From Fidelibacterota bacterium (GTDB lineage Bacteria; Fidelibacterota; UBA8477; JABMPR01): a stretch of 64,000 nucleotides of DNA. Within the stretch, counting starts at the first letter, position 1, and every line of letters begins with the position of its first letter. The stretch covers positions 81,731 through 145,730 of the forward strand of contig JABIFG010000118.1 of NCBI GenBank assembly GCA_018650795.1. The letters are read 5' to 3'. Below the pieces are notes generated by a model, which saw nothing but the letters and a program-made list of their open reading frames with translations, had not been told where the DNA came from and did no database searches. The position numbers were made by a program, and so were the translations under genes. Of this stretch, positions 8,534 through 18,900 are shown piece after piece.

Positions 8534-8570
8534 TTAATGTTTAAATGATTATTGAATGAGGAGTTCAAAT

Positions 8571-10202
8571 ATGGCTGATAAAATCGTCCGTGTCCCAAAG
8601 GCAGTAAATGAGCCAATATTAGATTATGCACCAGGATCACCAGAAAAGACAGAATTACTAAATATTCTCAACAAAATGAAATCTGAGATTGTTGAAATTC
8701 CCGTAATCATTGGTGGTAAAGAAATATTCACAGGCGAGACTTCTACAAACGTCATGCCCCACAACCACAAACATGTCCTGGCAAAATACCACATGGCAGG
8801 TTCTGAAGAAATTAAACAGGCGATCGATGCTTCGCAGGAAGCCTGGAAAACCTGGTCGGTTATGCCCTGGGAATCACGGGTTGCCATATTCAAGAAAATG
8901 GCGGTTCTGTTAGCCGGTCCTTACCGGCATATTCTTAATGCAGCTACAATGCTCGGGCAAAGTAAGAATGCATTTCAGGCTGAAATTGATTCTGCCTGTG
9001 AGCTGATTGACTTCTTTAACTTTAATGCAGAATATCTACAGGAAATTTATAGTCAGCAACCAGCTTATTCACCCACAGGTATGTGGAATCAGGTAGAGCA
9101 CCGTTCGTTGGAGGGTTTCGTCTTTGCCGTCACGCCCTTCAATTTTACTTCAATCGCAGGAAATTTGCCCACAGCACCAGCACTAATGGGAAATGTAACG
9201 CTCTGGAAACCAGCCTCTTCATCGGTTTATTCAGGCTATTTCCTCATGAAAATGTTTGAGGAAGCGGGACTGCCAGATGGTGTGATCAACTTCATCCCTG
9301 GCAAGGGTTCTGTTGTCGGTCCTCAAGTGATTGAGAGTGAACATCTCGCAGGTATCCACTTCACTGGTTCCACGGCTGTTTTCCAGAGTATGTGGAAAAC
9401 TATCGGAAATAATATTGCCAAGTACAAAACCTATCCTCGCATCGTAGGGGAGACGGGAGGCAAAGACTTCATTGTTGCTCATGAGTCCACTGAGATGGAG
9501 GTGTTAAGAACCGCCGTGATTCGAGGTTCCTTCGAATATCAGGGACAAAAGTGCTCCGCTGCATCACGTGTTTATGTCCCCCGGTCCATGTGGGCAGAGC
9601 TTAAAGAAAGCTACATCGCAGAAGTGGCCAAGATCAAAGTGGGTGATGTCGAAGACTTTGGGAATTTCATGAATGCGGTGATAGATAGAGGAGCATATAC
9701 TGATATTACTGCTTATATCGACTATGCCAGCTCACATAAGGATGCAGAAATCATTACTGGTGGAAACTATGATGATTCCGTGGGATTTTTTATTGAACCA
9801 ACAACGATAGTCACTACAGATCCGCATTTCAAGACCATGGAAGAGGAAATATTTGGTCCAGTAGTAACCATTTATGTCTATGATGAGAGCTGGGAAGATA
9901 TCCTGGATATTGTGGATGCAACCAGTCCATATGCTCTGACAGGTGCTGTTCTAGCCAAGGACAGAAATGCAGTCCTGCTAGCACTTGAAAAATTGCGTCA
10001 TAGTGCTGGGAATTTTTACATCAATGATAAACCCACAGGGGCCGTGGTTGGACAACAACCTTTTGGTGGAAGTCGAGCTTCGGGAACAAATGATAAAGCG
10101 GGCTCCATCTTTAATCTGATCCGTTGGATATCTCAACGAACTATCAAAGAAAATTTTCTGCCCCCTAGTGAATTTCCTTATCCTTTTATGGATAAAGAGT
10201 AG
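8571..10202 (+). CDS. pruA: 1-pyrroline-5-carboxylate dehydrogenase
   Basis: 543-residue aldehyde dehydrogenase of the stand-alone P5CDH type. It oxidises glutamate semialdehyde (from P5C) to glutamate with NAD+ in proline breakdown. Visible motifs are 'FAVTPFNFTSIAGNLP', 'HFTGSTAVF' (NAD binding), 'VGETGGKDF' with the general-base Glu near 293, and 'YQGQKCSAASRVYVP' with the catalytic Cys near 328, then 'EEEIFGPVVTIYVY'. Length matches the mitochondrial/bacterial TIGR01236 group. The start at 8571 is set by GAGGAG seven bases upstream; the track start at 8556 overlaps that site. A palindromic operator-like sequence precedes it. The proline dehydrogenase partner is not in the window. Confidence 0.95.
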   Translation: MADKIVRVPKAVNEPILDYAPGSPEKTELLNILNKMKSEIVEIPVIIGGKEIFTGETSTNVMPHNHKHVLAKYHMAGSEEIKQAIDASQEAWKTWSVMPWESRVAIFKKMAVLLAGPYRHILNAATMLGQSKNAFQAEIDSACELIDFFNFNAEYLQEIYSQQPAYSPTGMWNQVEHRSLEGFVFAVTPFNFTSIAGNLPTAPALMGNVTLWKPASSSVYSGYFLMKMFEEAGLPDGVINFIPGKGSVVGPQVIESEHLAGIHFTGSTAVFQSMWKTIGNNIAKYKTYPRIVGETGGKDFIVAHESTEMEVLRTAVIRGSFEYQGQKCSAASRVYVPRSMWAELKESYIAEVAKIKVGDVEDFGNFMNAVIDRGAYTDITAYIDYASSHKDAEIITGGNYDDSVGFFIEPTTIVTTDPHFKTMEEEIFGPVVTIYVYDESWEDILDIVDATSPYALTGAVLAKDRNAVLLALEKLRHSAGNFYINDKPTGAVVGQQPFGGSRASGTNDKAGSIFNLIRWISQRTIKENFLPPSEFPYPFMDKE

Positions 10203-10231
10203 GCAATCGATCCAGATTTGGTAATTAACGG

Positions 10232-10259
10232 CCAAGCGGGGATTAGAATCCCCGCTTGG
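10232..10259 (+). terminator. Hairpin after P5C dehydrogenase
   Basis: A 13-bp perfect stem (CCAAGCGGGGATT / AATCCCCGCTTGG) begins 30 bases after the stop and is followed by the weakly T-rich TCGTTTCG. Probably a terminator or a 3' end-stabilising hairpin. Confidence 0.65.
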
Positions 10260-10288
10260 TCGTTTCGCAGAAAATAAAGCATAATTAG

Positions 10289-10969
10289 ATGACTAATATT
10301 CAACAACTCAATATAAACGGTAGAAAAATCCTTCAGCGTTCCGCTGCTGAATCATCTAATTCAAAAGGGACACTAGTCATCCTACATGGGTATGGAGCAG
10401 ATGAATATGATCTCATGGGTCTGGCACCATATTTTGACCCTAACCTCCACATCCTAAGTATTCGTGGTCCTGGAACAGTCATGTATGGTGGTGCATCCTG
10501 GTTTGATATTGATATGAATGCTGATGGTAGTCTCAGGTTCAATATTGAGCAAGCTTTGGAAAGTGCAGATGGCGTTATCCAACTGGTCAAGGATCTACAG
10601 GAACAGGGTATCATACCCGACCATAAAATTATTTTGGCAGGCTTTAGTCAGGGGGCAACTATTTCACAGCTGATTACCCTGAAACAGCCCGAATTAATTA
10701 AGGCTTTACTGGTCATGAGTGGTCGTTTGACTGATCAGGTTGAGCAATTACTTGAAAATATTTCAAGCCTGTCTGGCTTACCTGTATTTGCCGGACACGG
10801 AATCCATGACAATGTGATCCCCATTGTTTTTGGTCGCGAGATAGTCACTTTCTGGGAAAAGTTGCCTGTTGAGTTTGAACATCACGAATATCCCATGGGG
10901 CATGAAATATCCCAGACAGAGCTGGAACATATTCAGGGGTGGTTGGAAAGCGTTTTGTCAGGGGTATAA
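10289..10969 (+). CDS. Phospholipase/carboxylesterase-family alpha/beta hydrolase
   Basis: 226-residue soluble hydrolase. 'VILHGYGADEYDLMGLAPYF' and the nucleophile elbow 'GFSQGA' (Ser near 119) are typical of the acyl-protein thioesterase/carboxylesterase family PF02230; 'GHGIHDNVIP' and 'MGHEIS' supply the Asp and His of the triad. It likely hydrolyses carboxyl or thioester bonds in the cytoplasm. No signal peptide. It stands alone after the P5CDH hairpin; the substrate cannot be read from context. Confidence 0.85.
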   Translation: MTNIQQLNINGRKILQRSAAESSNSKGTLVILHGYGADEYDLMGLAPYFDPNLHILSIRGPGTVMYGGASWFDIDMNADGSLRFNIEQALESADGVIQLVKDLQEQGIIPDHKIILAGFSQGATISQLITLKQPELIKALLVMSGRLTDQVEQLLENISSLSGLPVFAGHGIHDNVIPIVFGREIVTFWEKLPVEFEHHEYPMGHEISQTELEHIQGWLESVLSGV

Positions 10970-11146
10970 ATTCCTAAACTGTCTATTGGATGTATGTCGG
11001 CAGGTATTGTGTTTGATAGGTATATGTCATATCATTACTTCGATAAACCATATCACATCAATTTAGTGGTTCCTCAGAAAAAAAATAATTAGTATATATA
11101 TTGTCACCATTGCATATGTGTGGTATCTATAGTTATAGGAGAAAAG

Positions 11147-11848
11147 ATGAAATTTAAAGATATTGGCATATTACTGATTAGTGGAATTTTAATATTTTCC
11201 TGTAATGGCAAATTTGGTGGTTCAGGTGGCGGCCCACCTATAGATGTCTCAGGTAAAGTTCAGGGTGGCTATCGGCATCTTCTTGTGGATATGAATAGCG
11301 ATTCAACAAAGCTGGTGGTCTATCGTGGCGACTATGTAAAGTTTTATCTTGATGATCAGGATAATGTCCAGGTAGAATATCCGCTGAACATCCCTGAATT
11401 AGGTGTGAGTGTTGTGCTTCAAGATAACACTTTGGATCAACCCTTCTTCAAAATGAAAACAACAGGGAGTTACCAATTTAAAATCGGTGACAAAGTAGGT
11501 ATAATCGAGGTCGTCGAGTTACGCCAATCCAATTATAGTGAATTGGGAGCGGAAGAAGCCTGGAAATTGATGTTGAAGAACCCACCTCTGCTTCTGGATG
11601 TTCGCACCAAGGGAGAATTCAGCCAGGGATACATAAAGGGAGCTGTACTGATTCCATTGCAAGAACTTCAGGCCAGATCTGGCGAATTAGAACAGTACCA
11701 GAATCAACCCATCCTGATATACTGTGCCACAGGAAATCGTAGCACTACAGCATCCAAAATTCTTTTAGATCAGGGCTATAAAGATGTGATGAATTTACGC
11801 CTTGGAATAATGGGCTGGGCTAGCAAAGGCTACAACATCCAGTTTTAA
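11147..11848 (+). CDS. Rhodanese-domain lipoprotein
   Basis: The track begins at 11120, but the ATG at 11147 has AGGAG upstream and gives a lipoprotein signal with lipobox IFSC (Cys19), so the mature protein is probably anchored in the periplasm or outer membrane. After a GGSGGG linker there is a beta-rich ~90-residue domain that resembles a cupredoxin-like fold ('LVVYRGDYVKFYLDDQDNVQVEYPL') but shows no obvious copper ligands. Residues about 130-234 are a rhodanese domain with active-site loop 'CATGNRS' (Cys near 191). Rhodaneses move sulfane sulfur; a lipid-anchored one may serve periplasmic sulfur or redox chemistry. A bidirectional terminator follows. Confidence 0.85.
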   Translation: MKFKDIGILLISGILIFSCNGKFGGSGGGPPIDVSGKVQGGYRHLLVDMNSDSTKLVVYRGDYVKFYLDDQDNVQVEYPLNIPELGVSVVLQDNTLDQPFFKMKTTGSYQFKIGDKVGIIEVVELRQSNYSELGAEEAWKLMLKNPPLLLDVRTKGEFSQGYIKGAVLIPLQELQARSGELEQYQNQPILIYCATGNRSTTASKILLDQGYKDVMNLRLGIMGWASKGYNIQF

Positions 11849-11868
11849 AAAAAAAATACTTGTGGTAC

Positions 11869-11899
11869 AAAAAAAGGAGAGCATTGCTCTCCTTTTTTT
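11869..11899. terminator. Bidirectional terminator between rhodanese and fur
   Basis: AAAAAGGAGAGC-ATT-GCTCTCCTTTTTTT has A- and T-tracts on both sides of a 7-bp GC-rich stem, and lies between the convergent rhodanese and Fur-family genes, serving both. Confidence 0.9.
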
Positions 11900-11919
11900 A
11901 TATCAAATATGGTTTAAAA

Positions 11920-12306
11920 TTAAGAATCTAGACAGCTCTTACAGGTTCCTTCCAGCTCAAGGTTGAAAGACTCAATACGAAAGTCATGTTTTTCTGCGAA
12001 GGATTGAATTATTGATTGATCGATCATCTCCACATCATACCATTTTCCGCAAACGGAGCAGCGAAAATGATCATGTTGTCTAACATTCCCATCATAGCGC
12101 ACCATGGCCTCATCTTTGAGTTTGATAATACGTCCACTCTCAACAAGTTGATTCAAATTCCTATAAACCGTACCGAGACTAATATTAGAAATGATTTTTC
12201 TGGTTTCATTGTAGATCCAATCAGCATTGGGGTGTACCAGCGTACTCTGTACAACCTGAAGAATGGTCTCTCTTTGCTTGCTATATCTTTGTTTAATTGG
12301 TTCCAT
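11920..12306 (-). CDS. Fur-family regulator, PerR-like
   Basis: 128 residues with the Fur winged-helix N-terminus ('HPNADWIYNETRKIISNISLGTVYRNLNQLVESGRI') and metal site 'RYDGNVRQHDHFRCSVCGKWYD' plus 'CKSC', which gives the two CxxC pairs of the structural zinc. The 'DGN..HDHF.C' pattern is closer to PerR (peroxide sensor) than to classical iron Fur, but this needs phylogeny. These repressors bind palindromic AT-rich boxes; one such box sits just upstream, so autoregulation is likely. Confidence 0.88.
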   Translation of the reverse strand: MEPIKQRYSKQRETILQVVQSTLVHPNADWIYNETRKIISNISLGTVYRNLNQLVESGRIIKLKDEAMVRYDGNVRQHDHFRCSVCGKWYDVEMIDQSIIQSFAEKHDFRIESFNLELEGTCKSCLDS

Positions 12307-12344
12307 AGTCAGACAAAGGTAAGCGCAATATGGCCGTTTTCAAG

Positions 12345-12367
12345 ATAATAGTAATAGTTACTGTTAT
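12345..12367. promoter_or_regulatory. PerR/Fur-box-like palindrome upstream of the fur-type gene
   Basis: ATAATAGTAA-TAG-TTACTGTTAT is a 10-3-10 inverted repeat with one mismatch, about 40 bases upstream of the regulator's start. Size and AT-rich symmetry match Fur/PerR operators (for example TTATAATnATTATAA). It probably mediates autorepression. Confidence 0.6.
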
Positions 12368-12372
12368 GTAAG

Positions 12373-13749
12373 TCATTTAGCATGACGCTGAAGGATACGC
12401 CAGGCTGCAGGGTATTTATTTCGAATTTGACCTGTCTCAAGGACATGCATCCAGCCCAGTCCATATCCATCATGAACAATCAGGTTATATCCCGAAGGAT
12501 ATTCATTCCCTTGACTTTTATGCATATGTGCCAAGTAATCCAAGGCATCATCAGAAGATAGCTCTATAGTTTGAATATTTTTTGAAATGGATTGACTCAG
12601 CGCTAATTCAGGCGAAGGTTTCAGTTGATCATGATAGACTTTCCCCAAGTATAAACCCGAATAAGTAATTCGAAGAGATCGGCTAATTGTGAGATAATCT
12701 TCAAAGATAGTTTTTGGGATAGCGATTCGATGTCGATCTCTGGTCACAAACGTATATCTATTGGGAGAGTGTAGCCATTTCAGGTCGTCTTGCGTAGCTA
12801 ACTCAGGATATCTTTTGTGTGAGGATCTATATATGTGGGATTTTGATGATAACTGATTATCAGCTTTTTTGAAGGCTGAAATGAAGAAGCCTTCACCTCT
12901 GGTATGGTGTGGATAAAACCGATGTCCAGCATTTCCAGGACCACTTCGAATTATTCCCCATGAATCAGGAATATCCAGGGGAATGGGAATCATGCCAGAC
13001 TCCTGCTCCAGCCATTCCATATTGGCTTCATTTTCCGCCTCAGAAAATGTACAAGTACTGTATATCAGAATGCCACCCCCAGCCAGGGAGGGCACTATAT
13101 CTGCCAGGATGCGTTTTTGTCGTCTGGAGCAAAGTGTCACATTGTCCTCAGACCATTCTTGGATTGCCTTGTGATCTTTTCTTATCAATCCTTCCCCTGA
13201 GCAGGGAGCATCTACCAGAATTAGATCGAAGAATTCAGGGAGTTTTTGAAAATGTTTTGGATCACTCTGTGTAACGATGTGATTGTCACCACCCCAACGA
13301 GATAAGTTTTGACGGAGAATCTTGTTCCTCGATCCGATGATCTCATTGGCAACAAGCAGCGAGTCTGGAGTAAGAAGTGATTGGAGGTGGGTGGCTTTCC
13401 CACCTGGAGCTGCGCTAAGATCCAGAACGCGATGATCCTGGTCAAGATCAATCACCCCTGCTACAACATGGGCTAGAAACATGGACGAAGCTTCCTGGAC
13501 ATAGTAGGTACCGGCATGGAATAGGGGATCACCAGTAAATCTGGGTCGCGATTTTAAATATTTGCCATACTCTGCCCAGGGGATATCCTCAGCACTGGAG
13601 TAGTGCTTAGTCGGCTTTCCAGGATTCAATCGTATTGATGTTTGCGGTGGGTTATCCAGAGCAGCCTGAAAAAGCGCGAATTCTTCGCCAAGTTGTTTCC
13701 GAAGACGATTTTCAAGGGCTAGCGGGAGATTGATCGAGGGATGAACCAT
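12373..13749 (-). CDS. NOL1/NOP2/Sun-family rRNA m5C methyltransferase (RsmF-like)
   Basis: 458 residues. The SAM-binding motif 'LDLSAAPGGKATHLQSLL' (near 110), motif IV 'DAPCSGEGLIRK' (near 181) and motif VI 'YSTCTFSEAENE' (near 232) carry the two cysteines used by m5C RNA methyltransferases. The C-terminal ~150 residues, with 'GLYLGKVYHDQLKPSPELALS', match the RsmF-type extension with a PUA-like tail that helps bind 16S rRNA. Predicted to methylate a cytosine of 16S rRNA in the cytoplasm. Lies upstream of and co-directional with the Fur-type gene but separated by that gene's promoter region. Confidence 0.88.
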   Translation of the reverse strand: MVHPSINLPLALENRLRKQLGEEFALFQAALDNPPQTSIRLNPGKPTKHYSSAEDIPWAEYGKYLKSRPRFTGDPLFHAGTYYVQEASSMFLAHVVAGVIDLDQDHRVLDLSAAPGGKATHLQSLLTPDSLLVANEIIGSRNKILRQNLSRWGGDNHIVTQSDPKHFQKLPEFFDLILVDAPCSGEGLIRKDHKAIQEWSEDNVTLCSRRQKRILADIVPSLAGGGILIYSTCTFSEAENEANMEWLEQESGMIPIPLDIPDSWGIIRSGPGNAGHRFYPHHTRGEGFFISAFKKADNQLSSKSHIYRSSHKRYPELATQDDLKWLHSPNRYTFVTRDRHRIAIPKTIFEDYLTISRSLRITYSGLYLGKVYHDQLKPSPELALSQSISKNIQTIELSSDDALDYLAHMHKSQGNEYPSGYNLIVHDGYGLGWMHVLETGQIRNKYPAAWRILQRHAK

Positions 13750-13977
13750 TGTAGAAACTAAGAGCAGATTGATAAAAAGAAATCATTAAGGGGAATGGAA
13801 GGCAGGATTCTGTAGTTTGGTTTTAGCAATAAAAATATTTCCGCAATTACTATATGCAGGCACTATATTTGCAGCAGTATTAGCCTAGAGTAATAATTGC
13901 CAAATAGCACCAATCCCCTGAAGAAGCAATTATTTTGAGCATCTTGTTGAGATCAAAAATATTAAGGAGTTTTGAAT

Positions 13978-15276
13978 ATGTCATTATTAAAGAAAAAATT
14001 AGAAGAGATCATTCCTCAATTTCGTGAAGAAGTTGGTGAGATTCGCAAGAATCATGGGGATAAAAAATTATGTGATGTTACTGTTGCTCAGGCATATGGG
14101 GGTATGCGTGGTGTCAAAGTGATGATTACTGAAACCTCTGCATTGGATCCAGATGAAGGTATTCGCTTCCGCGGGTATACCATCCCTGAGCTCCAGGAAA
14201 AATTACCTCACGCTGCTGAAGGGGAAGAGCCTCTACCTGAAGGATTATTCTACCTGTTAATGACTGGCGAGCTCCCGACAGATGAGAATATTGCTGAGAT
14301 TACCAAGGAATGGCAAGCAAGGGGAACCCTTCCTGCGCACGTCTATAAAGCCATCGATGCTCTTCCTAAAGATACGCATCCAATGACACAGTTCTCTGTA
14401 GGTATAGTTGCACAACAAACCGAATCTATCTTCGCCGCAGAATACCGCGAAGGTATTAATAAAGCAGATTACTGGAAGCCAGTCTACGAAGATACGATGA
14501 ACCTGCTTGCTCGTCTCCCAGCTCTGGCAGCGTATATTTATCGTCGTTCCTATAAAGATGGCAAAGTTATTCCTGCAGATCCAACACTCGACTGGGGTGG
14601 CAACTTCGCACACATGATGGGTTTTGATACAAAGATGTTTAGAGAACTTATGAGAATTTATCTAACCATTCATGCTGACCATGAAGGCGGCAACGTGTCA
14701 GCTCACACGACACATCTTGTCGGATCCACTCTCTCAGATGTTTACTATGCCTTATCTGCTGGAATGAATGGTCTGGCAGGTCCACTGCATGGTCTGGCAA
14801 ATCAAGAAGTATTGCGCTGGATTATGGACGTGAAAGATCAGCTTGGTGGTGGAGTTCCAACCATGGAAGAATTGAAGAAATTTGTCTGGGATACACTTGC
14901 GTCTGGGAATGTCGTTCCTGGTTACGGTCATGCAGTACTCCGCAAAACAGACCCCCGTTACTCAGCCCAACGCGAATTTGCTTTAAAGCATATGCCTGAT
15001 GATGAACTCTTCCAGGTCGTGAGTATGCTATATGAAGTTGTTCCACCAATCTTACTGGAACAAGGCAAAGCCAAAAACCCATGGCCAAATGTGGATGCAC
15101 ATTCTGGTGTACTGCTGGTTCACAATGGTATGCATGAATATGATTTTTATACTGTGCTATTTGGTGTATCCCGTGCAATGGGTGTACTGGCTTCCACAAT
15201 CTGGGACAGAGCTATCGGTTTACCCCTGGAACGACCAAAATCACTTACAACTGAATACATTAAATCTATTTTATAA
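13978..15276 (+). CDS. gltA: Citrate synthase (mitochondrial-like type)
   Basis: 432 residues. The N-terminal text 'YGGMRGVKVMITETSALDPDEGIRFRGYTIPELQEKLP' is that of the eukaryote-like citrate synthases found in some FCB bacteria, not the shorter or hexameric E. coli type. Active-site residues are visible: His in 'GPLHGLANQEVL' (near 271), His in 'PGYGHAVLRKTDPR' (near 316) and Asp in 'NVDAHSGVLL' (near 372). It condenses acetyl-CoA and oxaloacetate. The ATG at 13978 has AAGGAG eight bases upstream, better than the TTG at 13972. A 228-base upstream gap should hold its promoter; a terminator follows. Confidence 0.95.
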   Translation: MSLLKKKLEEIIPQFREEVGEIRKNHGDKKLCDVTVAQAYGGMRGVKVMITETSALDPDEGIRFRGYTIPELQEKLPHAAEGEEPLPEGLFYLLMTGELPTDENIAEITKEWQARGTLPAHVYKAIDALPKDTHPMTQFSVGIVAQQTESIFAAEYREGINKADYWKPVYEDTMNLLARLPALAAYIYRRSYKDGKVIPADPTLDWGGNFAHMMGFDTKMFRELMRIYLTIHADHEGGNVSAHTTHLVGSTLSDVYYALSAGMNGLAGPLHGLANQEVLRWIMDVKDQLGGGVPTMEELKKFVWDTLASGNVVPGYGHAVLRKTDPRYSAQREFALKHMPDDELFQVVSMLYEVVPPILLEQGKAKNPWPNVDAHSGVLLVHNGMHEYDFYTVLFGVSRAMGVLASTIWDRAIGLPLERPKSLTTEYIKSIL

Positions 15277-15299
15277 AAGCGGGGATCAGACCGATACAA

Positions 15300-15325
15300 A
15301 GCCCTGGGTAACACCGGGGCTTTTG
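15300..15325 (+). terminator. Terminator after citrate synthase
   Basis: AGCCCTGG-GTAACA-CCGGGGCT forms an 8-bp stem with one wobble pair, followed by TTTTGCGTTT. Confidence 0.75.
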
Positions 15326-15464
15326 CGTTTAAGCCTAACTCTTTCGAGGAATAATCCTGTAAATATTATTAGGTTGACCACACTCTATTAATAAATTTCA
15401 CGAATAATAGTTTCTTGTTTTTACTATTAAGTTTCATGGGGGCAATTTTGGAAATTAATTACGT

Positions 15465-15917
15465 ATGCAGTTAATAGATACGCGAGTACTCATCGTTGAA
15501 GATGAGATTGTAGTCGCCAGCGAAATTAAACTACGACTTGAGGCCATGGGATTTATGGTAATCGGTATCGTGAACAATGGTCGAGATGCTATAACAGCGG
15601 CTGATGAGCATTATCCAGATGTCATTCTAATGGACATTACTCTTAAAGGGAGCATGGATGGCCTCGAAGCCACTCGCGAGATCAGCCTAAAGTCAGATAT
15701 CCCAGTCATTTTCATTACAGCCCATACTGACACTCCAACACTTGATTCAGCTCGTGAAGCCAGTTCGCACGGAATATTCACGAAACCCTTCAGTGATGAT
15801 GAATTAATGGCGGCCATTCAACAGGCAACCATTTCAAAACTGATGACGACATATCTTGAAGCCGAGGATAAAAAGAAAGACGATGCGGACAATGCGGCAG
15901 GAGAAGCCGAGGACTAA
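15465..15917 (+). CDS. Stand-alone response regulator receiver protein
   Basis: 150 residues: one CheY-like receiver domain with acidic pocket 'VEDE' (Glu12, Asp13), phospho-acceptor Asp57 in 'ILMDITLKG', switch Thr in 'FITAH' and Lys in 'FTKPFS', then a charged tail ('EDKKKDDADNAAGEAED') in place of an output domain. The text 'GSMDGLEATREI' and the 'TLKGSMDG' loop resemble receivers that pair with PAS/histidine kinases. No kinase is adjacent; its target may be in trans. Convergent with the large acyl-CoA-synthetase fusion gene. Confidence 0.88.
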   Translation: MQLIDTRVLIVEDEIVVASEIKLRLEAMGFMVIGIVNNGRDAITAADEHYPDVILMDITLKGSMDGLEATREISLKSDIPVIFITAHTDTPTLDSAREASSHGIFTKPFSDDELMAAIQQATISKLMTTYLEAEDKKKDDADNAAGEAED

Positions 15918-15939
15918 ACCCTCATTCGTCTGTTATTTG

Positions 15940-18900
15940 TTATAAATATTTGACCAAACCCCCCTGGTCTTTTTCGATTGTAAATCCAAATTTGTAGAAA
16001 TATCCAGGATGGAGAAATCCTGTAGTAATCATCTTTTTCTTAGAATTTCTCATCCGATTTACGAATTCATTCAGTAGACCTCTACTGACACCTCCGCCTC
16101 GATGATTATCGGAGACTACAACTTTATCCATATAGACAACATCTTCCCCCTGATCAAGATAGAAAAGACCACCAATAACTCTGTTCTTCTTGTTCAATGC
16201 CACCAGGAATTTATGCTCATGAGTAAAATTGACATCCATACGCGCCTTTACGAAATGCTGTTGCAACTGGATAATTTCTTTCGGATGCATAGCCCTTCGG
16301 ATCCGGAAAGCAGTACCCTTGCTATCGTGCCTGGAGATCATAATTTCTATTTCATCCATGGCAGTTGAGCGTGTGGCAATGAGTTCGATATCTTCACTGG
16401 GTGGTAGCTCAGGGAAAGCCAAGCGTTTGAGAAAAAATGAACTATACTCATCCATTTCATTTGATCCGATATATTGACTGATCTCACTTTGGAGGGTTCC
16501 ACCATCCAAGGAAAGCTGTCGAAGGTTTCGTCCGAGGAGGGTCAGGTATTCCTTCAATTTTGCATCCGTGTCTGAGAATACCGTATTCAAAAACAACTGT
16601 ACGCGTGCATCCGGGTACTCTGGCTCACTATCCTGTATATTGTAATCCCGGTACAAGTCCTTCAAAAAGTGGGCTTTAGCATTCAGTGTGGCCCCCTGGT
16701 TGATAGAGAGCCAACGATGATAGCGACGTATGGCAAAGTAGACAGAATTAGGTTGGTAGCCATCGTCCTCAACGCTATCCAGGAATCTGAGAAGATCCTT
16801 ACGTCGAGCCGATGTAATCTTTTTGTCAGCGAGTATGCCCTTAAAGAAATCTATACTGTGTTTCTGTCCCAAGGCTTCTCTTATGGCGTGGTAAACAATT
16901 TCAGTCCCGACCTTGAGCATGAATGTTGGAAATTCTTTTTCGGTAGCCCTCACAAATAAACTTTCAAGATTCTCCATAAATTCAAGACCTGATGAAACTT
17001 CGGTAATACCGGAGATAGATACCAACCTGCCACCAACATGATAATCATGGATGGGGACCACAATCTTACCAGGGCTGGGATCCGAGATCATTTTCTTAAA
17101 TCGGGTACGTTTCCAGAAGCTTGTATAGGTTAGCACAGCGGTCCATACAAAATGAGGCCAGATATGCTCAGGGGCGGGCATCTCATCAGACGAACCTGCC
17201 CAGACTGCTTGTTTCAAATATTCTCTGACTGTCAGTCCAGAAATAAATTCTTCTGACCATAGATCTTGTTGCGGTTTATAGGATCCCAGAGTTTCAACCA
17301 GTTGATTGAATTGGTTATCAACTTCGCAGGCCATGAGCCAGAATAATTCAGTATAGATCTGTTCTGAACTCAATTCATCATTCAAGTTGAGAACAAACTT
17401 ATATCTGCCTTCAATACTCTGGATGGTTACTCGATATACAGTTTTCCCGTGAGCACTGCCAAGCAAGTTAATCCATATGCCTTGTGGAGGGATACTTCGC
17501 AGAGAAAGCTGTTTGCCCTCAAAAAATAGATAGATCGACTCATTCAGTATTGAGGTATTGATAAAGGCTGAGCTAATACGCTTACGATGCTTTGCTGGGA
17601 CTGGTTTATCAAAGAGTAAAACATCTTCCCAATCCAAAGTCTGCTCGTGGTGGATTTTGGTGGTATCTGGATCCATTTCCTGCATTGATTGTGAAAAACT
17701 ATCATTCAACGCCTCGTAGGAATTCAGGATTTGTTGTGTGATTTTACCTTTTGCGGGAAGATTGACAATAGAGCTAATCATGGCTGATCTAATGGTAGAG
17801 TAATATTGGGGGAATATTTTTGACCATGAAAAAAGAACCCCCAGAACATTTTCAAACAGAATTGATGATTCCTCAGTCCGAGATTCTTGGTATGATAACC
17901 ATTTCAGGTAATTCGATGCAAGTTTGACCTTATGAATATTGATATTTGACCAAGATGAGTTGCCAGAATTAATATTGAATAGTACTTTTCTTCCCAGCGC
18001 ATAGGTGACAATTCGTTCCAGGTCATTGGCGGGGAAGAGTGCAACCACCTGTTCCACGGCGAATTGAGCTTGAACAAGATCATCAGAACGAATGAGACGC
18101 AGGAAGGCATATCGAACAATGTGTCTGATGCTTTCACTCGAATTTGAATAAATTCGGTTCAAGAGGCGGAAAGCAGCTTGAGAAGGATGTAGACTTTGTG
18201 AGTAAACTAATAATATGACCGGTTTCAACGCTTCAATTGAGTAGTCCGAATGGTTCAGGGCTTTTTCAACTTCAGCTTCAGCTTGCTGTTTGTCCTCATC
18301 GGTAATCTCCAGATCAACCCAGGTGCCTGGAAGCAGATCAGGTCTTTTGTTGACAGGCTTTATTCTTAAATGAGCATAGTCCAGAAATTCTTCCAATTCC
18401 CGATTACCAAGACAATAAGCAGGTTGACGAATGAAATCTTCAAACTGGAGAATATTGCCTTCGAATTGATAAAAAAGTGCCCCAATACGGATTTCGTTTT
18501 CCCCGGGCTCAATTCTCAAAGAATGTCGTTTATTCCTATGCTTGAGAATTCGATCTTTTATAACCAGATCATTTTGTGTCCAACCACGCTGAAGAAATAC
18601 CCAATTTGGGATTTGGATCTCCAAGCCTTCCATAAAAAATGATTTGTATGGTCGTTCATAAAGTGACTCTACAGTGGATTTAAAATGTTCCAGAATAGCG
18701 CTACGTTTAAATGTCCCTTTTTCAGTCAGCTCACCTAAATCCTTTTTGAAGTCCCGGTCGACCTGGCGGAAATCAACAATTCTTTCAAACGGAGCTAAAA
18801 ATGAATTTACAGAATGAATGACATTACCAACATAGTCTCGAACTTTTTGTCGATCTGACCAGATGCTCTTAAGATCTTTGTGTTTCTTGTTCAGCCTGAC

